Assembly: GCA_032719365.1 (NCBI GenBank)
Contig: CM064871.1
Span: 39,529,566 to 39,593,565 of the forward strand
Source of the DNA: Prinsepia uniflora
Taxonomy: Eukaryota; Streptophyta; Magnoliopsida; Rosales; Rosaceae
Length of the DNA: 64,000 bases
Reading direction: 5' to 3'
Shown: one piece after another, positions 24,701 through 36,758 of the stretch
Layout of the letters: every line of letters begins with the position of its first letter
Position numbering within the stretch: the first letter of the stretch is position 1
The notes under the pieces: model-generated
Told to the model about the DNA's origin: nothing
Databases searched by the model: none
Seen by the model: the letters and a program-made list of their open reading frames with translations, nothing else
Made by a program: the position numbers and the translations under genes

Positions 24701-25607
24701 AGTTTGCGTGAATTGGTTTATAGATTTGAGAAAAGTGTTTTTGGGCTTGAAGCCCAGTTCAAAAATGGTTTTGATATTAAATGCAATTGTTTTCACTGGT
24801 TTTCATGATGATGATATATGAGGGCTTTCGGTGTGGAATATGTTTCCCCCGAAATGGACCCTGGAGATAACGCTCGCCTCCGGGATGGAAGTGTTTACCC
24901 CGGAGAGGTCACGTAGCACGGTATGTTGTCGTGCAGCCAAATGGAGGCTTGACTCAGACCAGATGTGCTGGATTATATGGAGGTCAGTCAGTGATATGTT
25001 CATGACGACCTGGATTGCCAGCTGGTGATGTGTTCACAGCGGCGGATGCTCGGGATTTGAGCGGTCCTTGAGCCTATTGATTTGCACGCGTTGCAGGGAT
25101 AACGTGACTATATATTGGACCTGGATCCTGTATTTTTATTTTTGTTTGAGGTTTATGTTCATATCTTGATTATCTGATTTATAAGTTATGATATGCATGC
25201 ATGTTTATGAAATTGGAGGGTAAGACTGTATTTTGATAAATGTATTTCTAAATGTTATTTTTGTCCCACTCACACCTTTGATGTTTTAATTGCCCTCCAG
25301 GCCAGTGCACAGGTACTGAGGCTAACATCGAGGCAGAAGAATAAACAGACCGTTGCGTACTCAGACCCTTTGCAGCGTAGGATTTTGATCCCTACTTGTA
25401 AATATATCCTATGCTCTGTAAACCATGTTGACTAGATCAACGGTCTCGGAATACTGAACTATCCCTTGTCTGACAATGTTTATTGTTTGTTATGTTCTAT
25501 ATGTATATATGTGAAATTATTTTACACTTTCAACTTATTGTCAGACGGGAGCAGGATCTTTCCCGGTTATCGAGGGATGATCGGGATGGGTCTTATCAAA
25601 TTTAATT

Positions 25608-25620
25608 TGGTATCAGAGCC
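25608..25620 (+). other. Primer binding site, initiator tRNA-Met type
   Basis: TGGTATCAGAGCC, nine bases after the large-LTR end at 25598. Confidence 0.9.
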
Positions 25621-25675
25621 AGACCCCAACCGGAAAGTGTGCCAGCGAGGACGCTGGGCCCTAAGGGAGGTGGAT

Positions 25676-26000
25676 TGTAAGACCCATGTCCTGGAGGGAA
25701 CGGTGAACAATCCCACATTCCTGCGAGGGGGGAATGGTCTGGGAGAGGATGGTGGTGTGCCTTAAAGGTGTAGGCACACACCTATCTAGCATGAGGCCTT
25801 TTGGGAGCTCAGTGGCTTTTGGGGGGATTGGAACCCCAAATTTAAGCGAGTTGAGGCTGGTGCAATTCCATGATGGGTGACCCCCTGGGAAGTTGCACCG
25901 TGAGCTCCCGAAAACAAAACCTTGAGGGCGCAGGCTTGCCGTTGAGTATTGCTGTGTCCCAAAGAGGACAATATCATGCTAGATGAGTCGGGACCTGACA
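25676..26000 (+). repeat. Cassandra-like LTR with a 5S rRNA-derived segment
   Basis: It starts TGTAAGACCC directly after a polypurine tract and ends GGACCTGACA. The middle (about 25828-25900) resembles plant 5S rRNA: a GGAAC-CC-AA-TTAAGCG block like the GAACTCCGAAGTTAAGCG stretch, and GATGGGTGACC followed by CTGGGAAGT. Cassandra TRIM elements are known for LTRs that carry such a 5S-like region with its pol III promoter. Flanking phrases GAGGCCTTTTGGGAGCTC and AGAGGACAATATC also fit Cassandra from my memory of the family. The 5S part is diverged and is not a 5S gene. Confidence 0.8.
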
Positions 26001-26758
26001 GAGGAGAGTCGGGTCCCGACAACTGGGTTCAGTCACACACACTAACGATTCTTTTGTTTCTCTGTTCTGTCCAAAACCGTGCAAACCGTGCACAAACACA
26101 TACCTATTAACAGGCTTTGAGGCGGCTGAGGATTGTTCCAAAATCCTCTAGAAAGGGGACAAGTGTCCCACATCCACTGGACACCCATTCCATGGCAGCC
26201 AAGTGTCCACATCCTGCTGGGTACCAATGCTGAAGCAAAAAATGACCAAATTGCCCCTGCCTTCACAAATTACCTTTTTTGCCCCTAACATGTTTTGATC
26301 AAAACTCGAACCATCCGAACTCTGATAACAGCGTGCCGCCTGTCGTTGTACTCAGGGCATCGAGACCCACCCAACGGTCCTCGAAATGCATGACAAGTCC
26401 ATGTCATATGAAAAGTCAACAATTTGCCTCATTTCGCCCCAAATTACCAAAATACCCTCGAACTTTCGAACATCATAACTTTTTCCTCAAATGTCGGAAT
26501 CGGACGTGGCACCTGTCTATGAACTCGTGACGTCCCGAACTACGTCACAGTCATGGGTCAAAATCCATTTGACAGCCTGATCGAAAAGTCAACATTTTGC
26601 ACATTCCAAGGGCAAAACCGTCTTTTTGCACCGTCCGTCCAAGATTACCCAACTATTCACCGATTAATCTTCACTAATCTGTCATTAACCGCTAATATAA
26701 TCCCTGTTTTCGAGACGGGTCGTTACATATATGATTTCGATGTTCATGGTTATTGCAG

Positions 26759-26904
26759 GGTTGGGTCATCATCCATGACAAAGCTGCTCTAATTGAATCA
26801 GCAAGAGGTCTGACTGCTGGGCTGAAATGGGATGCACGGGTCATCGAAATTGAAAGCAACAGTGATGAGAAACTCCTCATCTGCCAAAAGCCTTTCTTCA
26901 AGTG
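26759..26904 (+). pseudogene. Captured exon fragment, unidentified gene
   Basis: After a polypyrimidine tract and TTGCAG, an open frame of about 48 codons runs to a stop. It includes AALIESARGLTAGLKWDARV and LLICQKPFF, which looks like real, conserved protein. I do not recognise the family with confidence. The position inside the MULE, with an intron acceptor in front, suggests it was copied from a host gene at DNA level. Confidence 0.5.
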
Positions 26905-27990
26905 ACAAGCAAACTAAAATGGTGGTATATCATTTCATTCATACTCAGTTTACTTATTTTACTCAATCATTATCAAAAAAAAAACGCACTGGCATTGAAA
27001 TGAGGGACACCAAAATTTTTTGGACAGAAGAAGAAACCAAAAGAAAACACAGTCGAGGAAAGAGATGAAAACATTCGGCCTCGTGGAGCTGTAAGGCCGC
27101 CACGGCCGACATAGGTGCATGTAATTATAATGGCATTGAGAGAGAGATCTGGAGCAAGTGAGAGGGAGAGAGTAAGTGTAGGGGATTAGATTTTGATTTT
27201 CATGTAATTTTTCTCATTGTAACTATACAACAAACACATATGATTAAGATTGTGAAGCTCATTACAGAATAAACAGATGATCCAATCATTTTTTTATAGC
27301 GTAAAAAACACAAACATGCTTGCCAATGTATTTATGTCGAACACCATCAAAAGTTCTTCACATTTTACATGCAATATTACATCCGTTTGAGGTCAGGCTG
27401 CTAAAGTTTGGAGCAATGTGTGTCATCATCTTTCTTTGTTTGATTCAATTCTAAGGTAAGTGAAAAGAATGGAGGAGCTTGGAATGGAATGAGAAGTTGA
27501 ATATCAACATCACTAATAGAAAAAAAAATCTGAGAACTTTTTTGAATTCCATTTTTTTTAAGAAGTACAAAAATTATTGATAATGAGATCGTACATGAAT
27601 GGATGCTCATGATTAACCTAACAAAAGAAAAAAAGAAGTATCACGTACCAAAACTATGAACTTTCATGGGCTGAATACATAGACAACAAAATACAAGCAA
27701 ACACCATTGTTACAGGCAGCTGCTAGAGACTTCAGTGACCAACAATCCTAGCCATAGAGGAGGACGATTTGTAAAATTCCCGCCGTATGATTTCCCTCCA
27801 TATTTTTTCTTTCGACACTAATTGATTTGTATAATTTACCCATTTAGTTTACCTGTCTCCCATTAATAGATGAAAATTATGAAAAAATTCACATTCGTTA
27901 TTACATTGAAAATCAAATGGTTCATAAGTGATATTTTAGAGTTGCTATTGAACTTTAAACCCCACTAAAACCCCAAAACCAAGTTCTGGC
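26905..27990. other. MULE interior, middle part, non-coding
   Basis: Contains the end of the captured exon region, a purine-rich patch with GAGAGAGA near 27135-27170, and AT-rich DNA. It may include 3' UTR of the captured gene. I see no other gene. Confidence 0.4.
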
Positions 27991-28109
27991 AAGAAGCTCA
28001 GTTGAGAAGACTGCAAATTCCATGGCTTGGTGGCGCCTCCTCATTTCCAAAACCCCCACGGCGAAGGCCACAACCCCACATTCTCTCCAAGGCCCTTATC
28101 CCTTTCCCT

Positions 28110-28138
<29 letters not shown>
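28110..28138 (+). repeat. Poly-C run of 29 bases
   Basis: An uninterrupted homopolymer, prone to length error in sequencing, so the frame on either side is uncertain. Polyproline or polyglycine ORFs across it are artefacts of the run. Confidence 0.97.
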
Positions 28139-28144
<6 letters not shown>

Positions 28145-28298
28145 TCCTCCAAACCTCTCATTTCTCCACCTCTTCCTCATCACCAAAACCCTCAAAAATT
28201 CAGAAAAAAATGAAGGAAGGACGAAAGCCCATGAACCAAGCTCGTGCAGACCCAACCCAACCTCATCCCCCACTTCGAACACATCGTCGAGCGCGACA

Positions 28299-30886
28299 TG
28301 ATAGGACTCGTCCCAATCCCACTGGGACCACCCTGGGACGTGTCCCGCTCCCGTCTGACAACGACTCCAAACATACCAAAAGTACCCTTAAACGAAAACT
28401 AATTACTTCAAATTAAATAAATAACATTCAACCACATAGTTCAGAGTAATAAGCTGTCAGACAAAGGATAATACAATACAAAATGTGAGCACAATAGTCA
28501 AAGTACATTATTTGGTGCTCAACCTACCCACTGGGGGTGTACAGGTGCACAACGACTAGACTAAGCCTCTTCCTCCGGATCCTCCTCTAATTCCGTGTCA
28601 CGGCCTGAAGGGGTCAGTAAAACATTTAAAGAGTGAGTGGGCCGAAAATAAACAGTTTATAAATCAATTTCATAATAAAGTAAATCATAAGGTTTTACCC
28701 CTCCGTTTTCCAAATCTTGCATACATTGAAATCATAGTATCATAATAGAATCATAAACATAGAATCATATAATCATCAAAAGGAAAAACCAACATATTAG
28801 TGCACTGTAAAACCCAACCCAATAATGATGTCACGGTTCTAAGGCTACGCGTTTCCACTAAGGGTCTCACACCTGAGACTCCCCTAGGTACATCAGTGCC
28901 CGGTATCCCGGTCACTGCCCGAGGTATACTAAACATGCCTTCCTGAGAGTACGCAACCCAACGGGGGTTAACTCCACTCAGTCAGTGCCCCGTGACTACT
29001 CCAGGGTCCACCCAGGCCAACGACTCTCCCTGGAGGAGACAAGATAGAAAGGTAGGAAAGTATGGTACAATAACATTATAGTTTACCCTGTGTCCCCCCG
29101 GACATCCCTGAACACATTCCACATATAATCCAGACGGGTCTCATGCCCAAAACATCATAATAAGTAATATAAACATTCCCATATAGCACCCATCTATATC
29201 ATAAGTGGAATAGTAAAACAGTTTATGCATGCAAGCCTTTTATAAATCAAATAGCCCACTCACACACGGTGCTCGCTGCTCAACGACCGCCTAAAACCTA
29301 TATTAACATATCCAAGAGTCACTAAAGGACCATATTAGTTCAATACTAAAACCCTAGAACAGATCCGTCCCGAAATCATAGCTCGGGCACTATTCCCGAG
29401 GCTTCAAACCCCATTTTGACCATCCTAACGGTCTTCGATCGACACCAAACCACTGTCATTGGATCCGTATCATCGAAACCTTGAAAATGGTACCGACCCC
29501 ACCAAAATACTGTTCACACGCGCCCCTATGTACCTGGTCAACGTGTGGTCAACGCTGCTACAATATTGCTGACGTTAGCATGACGTCACCTCTAACACAT
29601 GTCAGAAGACACGTGTCACGCTCTAGTTGGCTCCTGATCTGACAATGTCTGACATGATGATGTCATCATGGCGTCACTACTGACGTCAGCATGATGACGT
29701 CATCTGTGCTACAGTACCAAGTTAACCCGGATTCTGAAACCGGGTCGCCGTCGACCCACGACTTGACCCGTTCTCAGAATCCATTTCTGGCCACCATTTT
29801 CGACAGGGTTTGCTCCTAAAGGGTCGTCTAGGTCTGTTCTATGGATCTAGATCCTCAAAAATGGAAGAAAATGATGAGATTCATACCTAGCCCTCGAAGA
29901 AGTTCACGGCCCTACTCCGGTTGTCTCCTCAGTCTCTAACGTCCAAACCAGCTTCCAGCAGCTCGTCACCATCCCTAGAATGTATCCCAAACCAAAGAAA
30001 TGAAACCAAGACGTTAAAGAGTCTCCCTCGAAAATCTAGAAAAACCTGGGCTTATCGGGTTTTGGTTCGTACCTCGGCCGTGTCGCCGCCGTTAGCCGTG
30101 TCGACCGTCTCAACGTCGTCCTAGGTTCCTCATGGTTCTAACGTGGGCTTGGTTCGAGTCAAGAAGATGAATGGAGGTGGTGCGGGTTTCTTGGATCCGT
30201 GTCTCTATCTCGGGTCTGGGGGTTTCCCTGGGTTTTCAAGCAGAGAGAAGGGAGGTGGTTCACGGTAGAGATGAAGATGATGATGGTGGTGATGGTGGTT
30301 GTCGTCTGGTGGCAAGAAGGTGGTCGGCTGGGTGTTGGTTGCAGAGTGAAAATGGTGTGGGAGTGTTTGTTCACGATGAGGAAACTATGTGTGTGTGTTG
30401 TGAGAGAGATGAGATCGTGCAAAATAAAGAAAAAGGTGGAGGGAATGGGCGGTTCAGATGAACCTGGGCAGATCAGATGAAGGTCTGGAGTTAATTGAGG
30501 GAAATTTAATATTTAAAAATTGACCAATAGGTGCATAGACCTACTTTATTGGAATAGTGATATCTAGGATGAGTGACACTTGTCACTCATCCGACGGCTC
30601 ATATTAAATCTAGGATTTTTCACAAATTCCAATATTTAATTAATATTTTACGTTTTGTTCTCGATTTGTAAATTCCCGCTAAACGTTTATGTGACCATAA
30701 CCTTTTCATACGAACTCCGATCTCGGCGTGCCGCCTGTCTATGGATTCGTGACTTCCCGATCTACTTCATAGTCATGGGTCAAAGTCCTAATTATCTTCT
30801 GGGTTAAAAGTCAAAGTTTCCCTCCTTTAGGGGCAAAATAGTCATTTCACATTAAAATATTAATAATCACGGTTCGGGTCGTTACA
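28299..30886 (-). mobile_element. Solo LTR of the large-LTR family (copy in the PORR-like fragment)
   Basis: This 2588-bp unit starts TGATAGGACTCGTCCC and ends TTCGGGTCGTTACA. The TSD is CGACA at 28294-28298 and CAACA at 30887-30891 (one change). Removing it restores the captured reading frame across the junction, which supports insertion into the MULE after capture. Confidence 0.9.
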
Positions 30887-31214
30887 CAACATGTACTTCC
30901 GAATCCTCACAAAGTCCAAGGATTTCTTGTGTAAGTAGCCCCATCGTGTCCTCCATCTCGACAACGCCGGAAAGCTCCACCGAGAAATGGGCTTCCCTCG
31001 CAGCTGGAAAATTTCCCGATCCCTCCAGCACCACCCTCTTCTCTTCCAAACCTACCGCCATGACGACAACAAAATTTGGATTGGTTTCATTGAGCTCATG
31101 GAAGACTTGCTGGAAGAGGAACGAGTCATCGTCAACTCAATGGAATCGGATCGAATTAATAAGGTTCAGAAGCTTCTCATGATGTCCGCGAACAAGCGTA
31201 TCCTCGTGAGTTAA

Positions 31215-31704
31215 TAAGGTTCGATGAGGGAGAGCCAAAAAAACCTGCAAAGGATCAAAATGAATTCAATGCGGGAAGAGCCGAGTACCTGTGAAGGACC
31301 AAAATGGCGTCGATGAGGGACCTCCAAGAAGCTACAAACCCAGCAAGATTCGAACGAGGCAAGCAACCACGATGAGAGCAAGCCCAGAACTACAAATCCA
31401 TAAGGATTTCAGAGAGAGAAAAAAAAAAACCTAGAAATTATGAGGGTGAGACCAAACCCAGAAATTGGTTTCGCGTTGAGGAAGAACAATGCCAACGAGG
31501 AGGGCCAGACTGAAAGATTTCGATAGATGAGGGTGAGAGCCAATTACAATGGGATCGAACCCAGAAACGTATTTCGTGACCAAGCTTGAAGAGGAACGAG
31601 AGGTGATGAAGAGACGAGTGAGGTGTGAGCGAGAGATCGTGAATGTGGGTTTTGCAACCAAGATGAGAGTAGTTGTAGGGTTATTTCGAAGCTCTGAGGA
31701 AGAT
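31215..31704. other. MULE interior, right part, no gene seen
   Basis: Purine-rich DNA with phrases like GATGAGGGAGAGCC and AGGACCAAAATGG recurring near 31222, 31275 and 31295. No motif in the short ORFs here. Confidence 0.45.
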
Positions 31705-31928
31705 GAGGGAGAAATGTCTAATTTGCCATTATGTATCTGGTTTTTTCAAATTAGAGTGGGCCAATCAATTGGCACGTCACATGTTAACGAAACTATAGAT
31801 GAGAAAACTAACGGAGGGACAAAATTGTATTATTTAATATAGTTAAGGGTGTACGTTGCAAGATTTTAAACGGTAAGTATAACCCTGTAGTGAGTGTAAA
31901 CTACAGGGTAGTAAACTGTAATTTGCTC
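31705..31928 (-). repeat. Right terminal inverted repeat of the MULE
   Basis: Complement of 20026-20250, ending ATTTGCTC at 31921-31928, next to the TSD TAATATATA. Confidence 0.88.
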
Positions 31929-31937
31929 TAATATATA

Positions 31938-32442
31938 TCGTTAATTTGTTTGATTCATATAAATAACTAAACAATATCTAATGTTGTTGATTCTTTGTAA
32001 ATATGATTTTTAAATAATGATTTAAAAATGAAATTGTTTTAATTATGATATTATGTATAATGATTATTTGATAAATTAAAAAGATAATATGATGAGGTAA
32101 TTCAAATATGAATGCAAATGTTATTCTTTAATCATATCCTACGTGATGATGATCATAATTCATTAGCAACTATGAGCATTGATCATCGACTTCATGCACT
32201 CGAGACGTGACTTGGTACACGTGGACTTGTGTGGGCTTAGACGTGCACGCCATCATGCTCATGATTCCTATCATTTTGATTGCTAAACTCAGATGCATCA
32301 GTTCTATTCAAAGATAGGTAAACCTATACTCAAGCGTCGTGATGATGTTATTAACAAGTGCAACCATGCATTGACCATCCGATTGATTTCTTCACTGTGG
32401 CCTTGCGGGAGGTTTTTCTTAGGACGTTTTATTGTTTATCCT
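31938..32442. other. AT-rich intergenic DNA
   Basis: About 500 bp with no ORF, RNA gene or repeat that I recognise. Confidence 0.5.
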
Positions 32443-32986
32443 TGTTATATATAAAGTTGAATAGAATCTCATGGAGTAAGTTTAAAAAAAATGCAATATA
32501 TAATAAGTGTCACTCATCTTATTAACAAGTCATTTTGAGAGAAAATCATATATCTATTTGGGTGGTTGAATGGAGACCCTATCGGTTGATATTATTGGCA
32601 TGCCATGGACTGACTTTAAAATCTTAATATAGTATCAGAGTGAGTCGCTTTTTGCGTCCAATTTAAAAAACCTGAAATCCCCAAATTAAATGATGGGTCT
32701 GAAATGATGGGTCATGCGAATCCGGAATTGAAACCCCAAAGAACAAAATCATCAAAATGATCAATGTGTAATTGGTTGCACGTGTAGCCCACTATGCGAT
32801 GGTCCCACGTGAGGAGGAGTGTTAAAGAATAGAATCTCATGTCGGAAATTTAGAGATAAGATAATAAGTGGTTCTAGTCCTAATATCATCGATATCTTTT
32901 GAGATAAAATCAAATAGGTGGCCAAATGAAAAAAAAAATGTTGATAATGTTAGTGGTGGACCATGGACCAACTCTAAAATTTCAAT
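32443..32986 (+). mobile_element. TRIM-like small LTR retroelement
   Basis: Two related segments of about 170-185 bp flank 190 bp. The left one (32443-32628) and right one (32820-32986) share TGTTA at the start, GAATAGAATCTCATG, TTGAGA-AAAATCA, CCATGGAC, and CTCTAAAAT or CTTTAAAAT near the end. AGTATCAGAG (32631-32640) after the left copy resembles a tRNA-Met primer site with one change. GAGGAGGAG (32811-32819) before the right copy is a polypurine tract. No coding. No clear TSD. Confidence 0.7.
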
Positions 32987-34458
32987 ATATATGTACCAAG
33001 TGCATAAGAGGAACATTCTTAGTAGGGGCGGGCACAAATCCATTAAAACTGTTTAACCGATCCGTTTCAAATTGTTATTTATCCAATAGTTTAGATTTAA
33101 CCAAATAAAAATCAAATATTTGAAAATCTAAACCGCTCTATTAGTTACGATTTGAATTTGGATTTTCATTTTGAAAATCCGTTAAATTCAAACTAGACAT
33201 TTAAGGAATATATTAATTTTTAAATCTATTATTGGTACAAAGTAAAAACAATCAAAATAAAAGGTTGCCTAGATATACCCAAAAAAAATACATGTATGCC
33301 TAGATTAGGGTATAATCAAATTAAGATTATTGATTGGTAATGTTAGTTTGATAAATCTTAATATAGTGGTAATGTTTGCAATTAATTTTTCCACAAGCTT
33401 AATATACAAAATTTTGAGTATTGATTATTTTGTTATTTTTTGTATTCTTACTTCTTTTTATATCTTTATTATTTTTTTATGTCTAAACGATTTCAAACCG
33501 TTGTGATCCAAATTGAACTATTAGTAACGATTTGGATTGAAACAGTTTCATTTCTAATTTTAGAAAATTCAAATCGTATTATACCGTTAAAATTTTAATA
33601 ATTTAAATTTAATTATTATCAATATTCGCATTGAACTACACCGTGACCAACTTTAATTATTAAATGAACCCCCCACTAATAAGTAGGAATCCATACGATG
33701 ATGAGTAGAAGCAAGTAGCAAGGGAAGGGACTGTTTGGCAAAATGGCACGAGAGGACCACTTACTGTTATGTCTTGTTGACTAAAATTGTGTGACCATCT
33801 AGTTTAGGAAGTTTAGCTACTACGTCATCTATTATATATAATATCCTGCCGGATCTAAAATAATGATGTCATGTTGGCAATCCATTCAAGAGATGTGTCC
33901 TACTGTGTTTGGCCTGCCAGGTACACCAACCCCTACAACCAAGAATCAAATAAATTAGCCATTCAGGTTTTGTTAAATTGAAAATGAAATCACAACTTAA
34001 GAATCAAAGTGTATATAGCATCCATTGTTAGTTTATAGCCACGTTTCTCAGTGATAATTTCTGACTGGACAAAATTAAATAATATAAAATTCGCATAATA
34101 AAAAGATTATGTATATATCGATTTCGGCCAACTGCTAAGATGTGATTAATAAACTGATCGTTTCATGCCAAATCATTGTATGGAAAACTAAGCCCTTTCG
34201 ATGTTCTAATTAAGATACGCCTATCCGTAAAATTTAATATTAAATTTGTATGTTGGGAAGAAATTTCAATATTATTATACGCTTCTTTTTGATCGTTCGT
34301 AATTAGTATATTTATATATTTTTTTATTGTGCTAAAATTGCGCTTTTATTGATGGTTAGTTTTTGGTCAAATTTTATATTTTGGCTCACGGTTGAGTTAT
34401 GAAGCTATTTGGTTAGTATTTAGTCTAAATACATTACGCCATATATGAGAATAGATAT
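32987..34458. other. AT-rich intergenic DNA with old repeat traces
   Basis: Near 33024 the phrase TAGGGGCGGGCAC resembles the start of a hAT-type element, followed by stretches in which AACGATTTGAATTTGGATT-like phrases recur (about 33145 and 33520). I could not find a matching right end or TSD. No gene seen. Confidence 0.35.
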
Positions 34459-35471
34459 CACTATAAAGACATCAAATAATTAGTAATATGATGCTATTAC
34501 TACTATAAGCATCAGTTTGATATTTATTGAAGTTTAAAGTGTAAAACAATTCAGTTCAAATTTATACCGATGTCTTTATGTTTATTTAGTATCACATACA
34601 TGCATCAGTTGTTAGAAACTCAATAAATTGATGTCTTAAGTAGAAAGTCAACCTAAATTTCTTCCCTCCTCCAATTTTAGCATTCCCTCCATCTCCAATT
34701 TCATTATATGTCATCAAAAATTCTTTCCCTCCTCCAATTTTGTTCTAAGTCCAACTTTCCCCCTCCTCCAATTTTATTCAAGTCATGAAAAACTTTGACC
34801 TAAAATTAAACTTAAACCTAAGTCTCTTTTTAGCAGCTAGGTGGCCCATAAAAAAAGATCCTGGACTTGAAGGCGATGAAAGTGAAATCGCGAAGGAAGA
34901 AAGGCTAAACATGAGGGGAAGCCGCGAAGAAGAGTTCGATTGAGAGGCGAAGCCACGATGGACGGTCGACGACGGCGATGGTTTGAATGTATGTAGGTTG
35001 AGAATGATAAGGCTCAAGCTGCCAATTTTCCTTTTTGTACTATAGAGCCGAATGTAGGAATTGTTGCAGTTCCAGATTTGCGTCTCAATGTACTTTCTAA
35101 TCTCAGTAAATCTCAGCGTGTAGTCCCAGCGTCTATCGAACTCGTAGATATTGCTGGTCTTGTCAAGGGTGCCAGTCAAGGAGAGGTGACATTACTTAAT
35201 TTATTTTTTAACGATTTCCTTCTTTATGTTTCATCTTAGAAGTACCATTGAAAATATTTTCGAATGCATTGCTGAATTCATTTTCTTATTTTTCATCACT
35301 TGCAGGGGTTAGGGAATAAGTTTTTATCAATTATTCGTGAGGTGGACTCCATACTTCAGGTTTCTATCCATTACTTGTCATGTTCATTAGTGATTCCCAT
35401 GGGTCAAAATCTAAACTTTCCTAATGGGACTTTGTATCTTTTGTTTTTGGTTGTGTTGCTTAGTATTTGTC

Positions 35472-35476
<5 letters not shown>

Positions 35477-35536
<60 letters not shown>
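35477..35536 (+). repeat. (GA)30 microsatellite in an intron of the GTPase fragment
   Basis: Perfect GA dinucleotide run between exons 2 and 3. ORFs rich in Arg-Glu here come from it. Confidence 0.97.
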
Positions 35537-35541
<5 letters not shown>

Positions 35542-36704
35542 TTTTGTGATCATGAAGATCGTGATCCTACGTTCCTTACTTTTTATATGAGAAGAGAGGG
35601 ACGGGGAGTTTTGTGTTTAGAGGTTTTGAAGTCTTCCTAGTTTGAATTCCAAATAAACCTGTTTAAACTATTTTAATAAAATTGTTTTTTCATGTCGTTA
35701 CATCATGCATATTGACTTTAGAGAGCACATATTCATCTCTATGTTTTAGATTATATTAATCATTGTATGCATTGCCAGTTCACTTGTTAGGTGTTTGAGG
35801 ATTCTCCCCTGTCTGTTCTATGGACGTTGCTTTAATAAAAGAAAACTTTATTATGAATATTGGTTTCCCTGTTAAACACCATTTCAATGTAAATCTTTTT
35901 TGTATCTGAATCTAAGTGGAGCAAGTTATGTAATCTTTCATATCTTGATATTAAGAAAAATTATTGTTGTACTTCTTAGCTCTATATTATCATTGGCATG
36001 TTGCTTGTCGTTTTAGGTTGTTCTCTGTTTTGAAGATGATGATGTTGTTCATGTGAATGGGAAAGTTGATCCTAAATCTGATATTGATGTAATCTACCTA
36101 GAGCTTATTTTCTCAGATCTTGACCAAGTTTGCTAATTAACTCTCTCTACTCACCTACCATCTTTTGAGAGCAAGTTCTGAAGCTGATTTGCCTGGTTCC
36201 TTTTCTGCTTTCGATGTTTGGATTGATCTTACTTTGAACTTTCTGGATTCTTTCTTATATACTAAATCAATTGGTCTTTAGCTCTGCTTTTCTTTGAAAT
36301 AGCTATAAGAATACAATCGAATGTACAATTTGGTATACATAAGGGGCACCAGTATGGTTGTTCCATGAGCTTCTCTATTGCTGATTTATTAGAGGTTATT
36401 TAGGACCCATTTGATAACCATTTGGTTTTTTAATTTCTAGTTTTGACTTTTTGTGCTTGACATATGGAGAAAGAGATGAGAGAAAGGAGGGATGAATAAG
36501 AATGGTGGTAAGGACGGGGAAGAAATAAAGAAGAAAGAACGAAAACTAAAACTAGAAAGTGAAAACAAATTAAAATAGCTTGCTCTACTTTTCTTTATCC
36601 CTCTTTTCTCCCTTTATCTCAAGCTCAAAAAGTGAGGGGGAAAAAAAGCCCAAATGGTTTTCAACAGGTCCTTAGGTGGTGAGCTATCGCAGTGTTTTGT
36701 CCTA

Positions 36705-36708
<4 letters not shown>

Positions 36709-36756
<48 letters not shown>
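36709..36756 (+). repeat. (TA)24 microsatellite
   Basis: Perfect TA run in the intron between exons 3 and 4. Related phrases with GAGCTATC lie on both sides (36681 and 36799), suggesting an old local duplication. Confidence 0.95.

Positions 36757-36758
<2 letters not shown>

Larger units (their letters stand above)
23197..26000 (+). mobile_element. Nested chimeric unit: 5'-truncated large LTR, primer site, polypurine tract, Cassandra-like LTR
   Basis: The large-LTR part reads on the plus strand and ends ATGGGTCTTATCA at 25598. Its first few hundred bases are missing, so the left boundary is approximate. TGGTATCAGAGCC (25608-25620) is a tRNA-Met primer site. After about 40 bp, CTAAGGGAGG (25661-25670) is a polypurine tract. 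Then comes a 325-bp LTR-like segment (25676-26000) with 5S rRNA-like sequence. The same order occurs at 42755-45636. Confidence 0.75.
20942..26727 (-). mobile_element. Solo LTR of the large-LTR family, split by a nested chimeric element
   Basis: It begins TGACGCGACCCACCCTC and ends GACGGGTCGTTACA, the family's two ends in minus orientation. Possible TSD TATAT at 20938-20942 and 26728-26732; it shares one base with the LTR end and the flank is AT-rich, so it is weak. LTR sequence runs 20942 to about 23190 and resumes at about 26001. The middle is a plus-strand nested unit. Confidence 0.8.
28022..31214 (+). pseudogene. PORR-domain-like plant organelle RNA-binding protein fragment, interrupted
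   Basis: An N-terminal piece starts at 28022 with MAWWRLLISKTP, like an organelle transit peptide. A run of 29 C follows (28110-28138) and breaks the frame. At about 28250-28298 one frame reads LIPHFEHIVERDM and continues after the solo LTR at 30887 as YFRILTKSKDFLC. Another exon-like piece (about 30950-31214) has MGFPRSWKISRSLQHHPLLF, then LEEERVIVNSMESDRINKVQ and KLLMMSANKRI. The KLLMMS plus RI pattern after an acidic helix resembles the PORR domain, found in plant proteins needed for splicing of organelle introns. The fragment is short, frameshifted and lacks the rest of the domain. Confidence 0.5.
20026..31928. mobile_element. Mutator-like (Pack-MULE) element with long terminal inverted repeats
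   Basis: Inverted repeats of about 185-225 bp form the ends, beginning GAGCAAATTACAGTTTACTA on the left and the complement on the right. The perfect 9-bp TSD TAATATATA lies at 20017-20025 and 31929-31937. Long inverted repeats with a 9-bp duplication are the mark of Mutator-like elements. After removing the two nested LTR insertions (20942-26727 and 28299-30886) the element is about 3.5 kb. I see no transposase. Instead there are coding fragments that look copied from host genes, which is the Pack-MULE arrangement. Confidence 0.87.

Noticed and set aside
25828..25900. 5S rRNA gene
   Set aside because: Only part of the 5S sequence is present, it is diverged, and it sits inside a Cassandra-like LTR. 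The same applies to 45487-45560.
28002..28416. Proline-rich or glycine-rich ORFs around 28110
   Set aside because: They are created by the 29-base C run and change with its length. Only the PORR-like frame segments away from the run are used.
33024..33040. Left end of a hAT element (TAGGGGCGGGCAC)
   Set aside because: No matching right end or 8-bp duplication could be found up to 34458.
35300..35590. ORF with long Arg-Glu run
   Set aside because: Produced by the (GA)30 microsatellite in an intron of the GTPase fragment.
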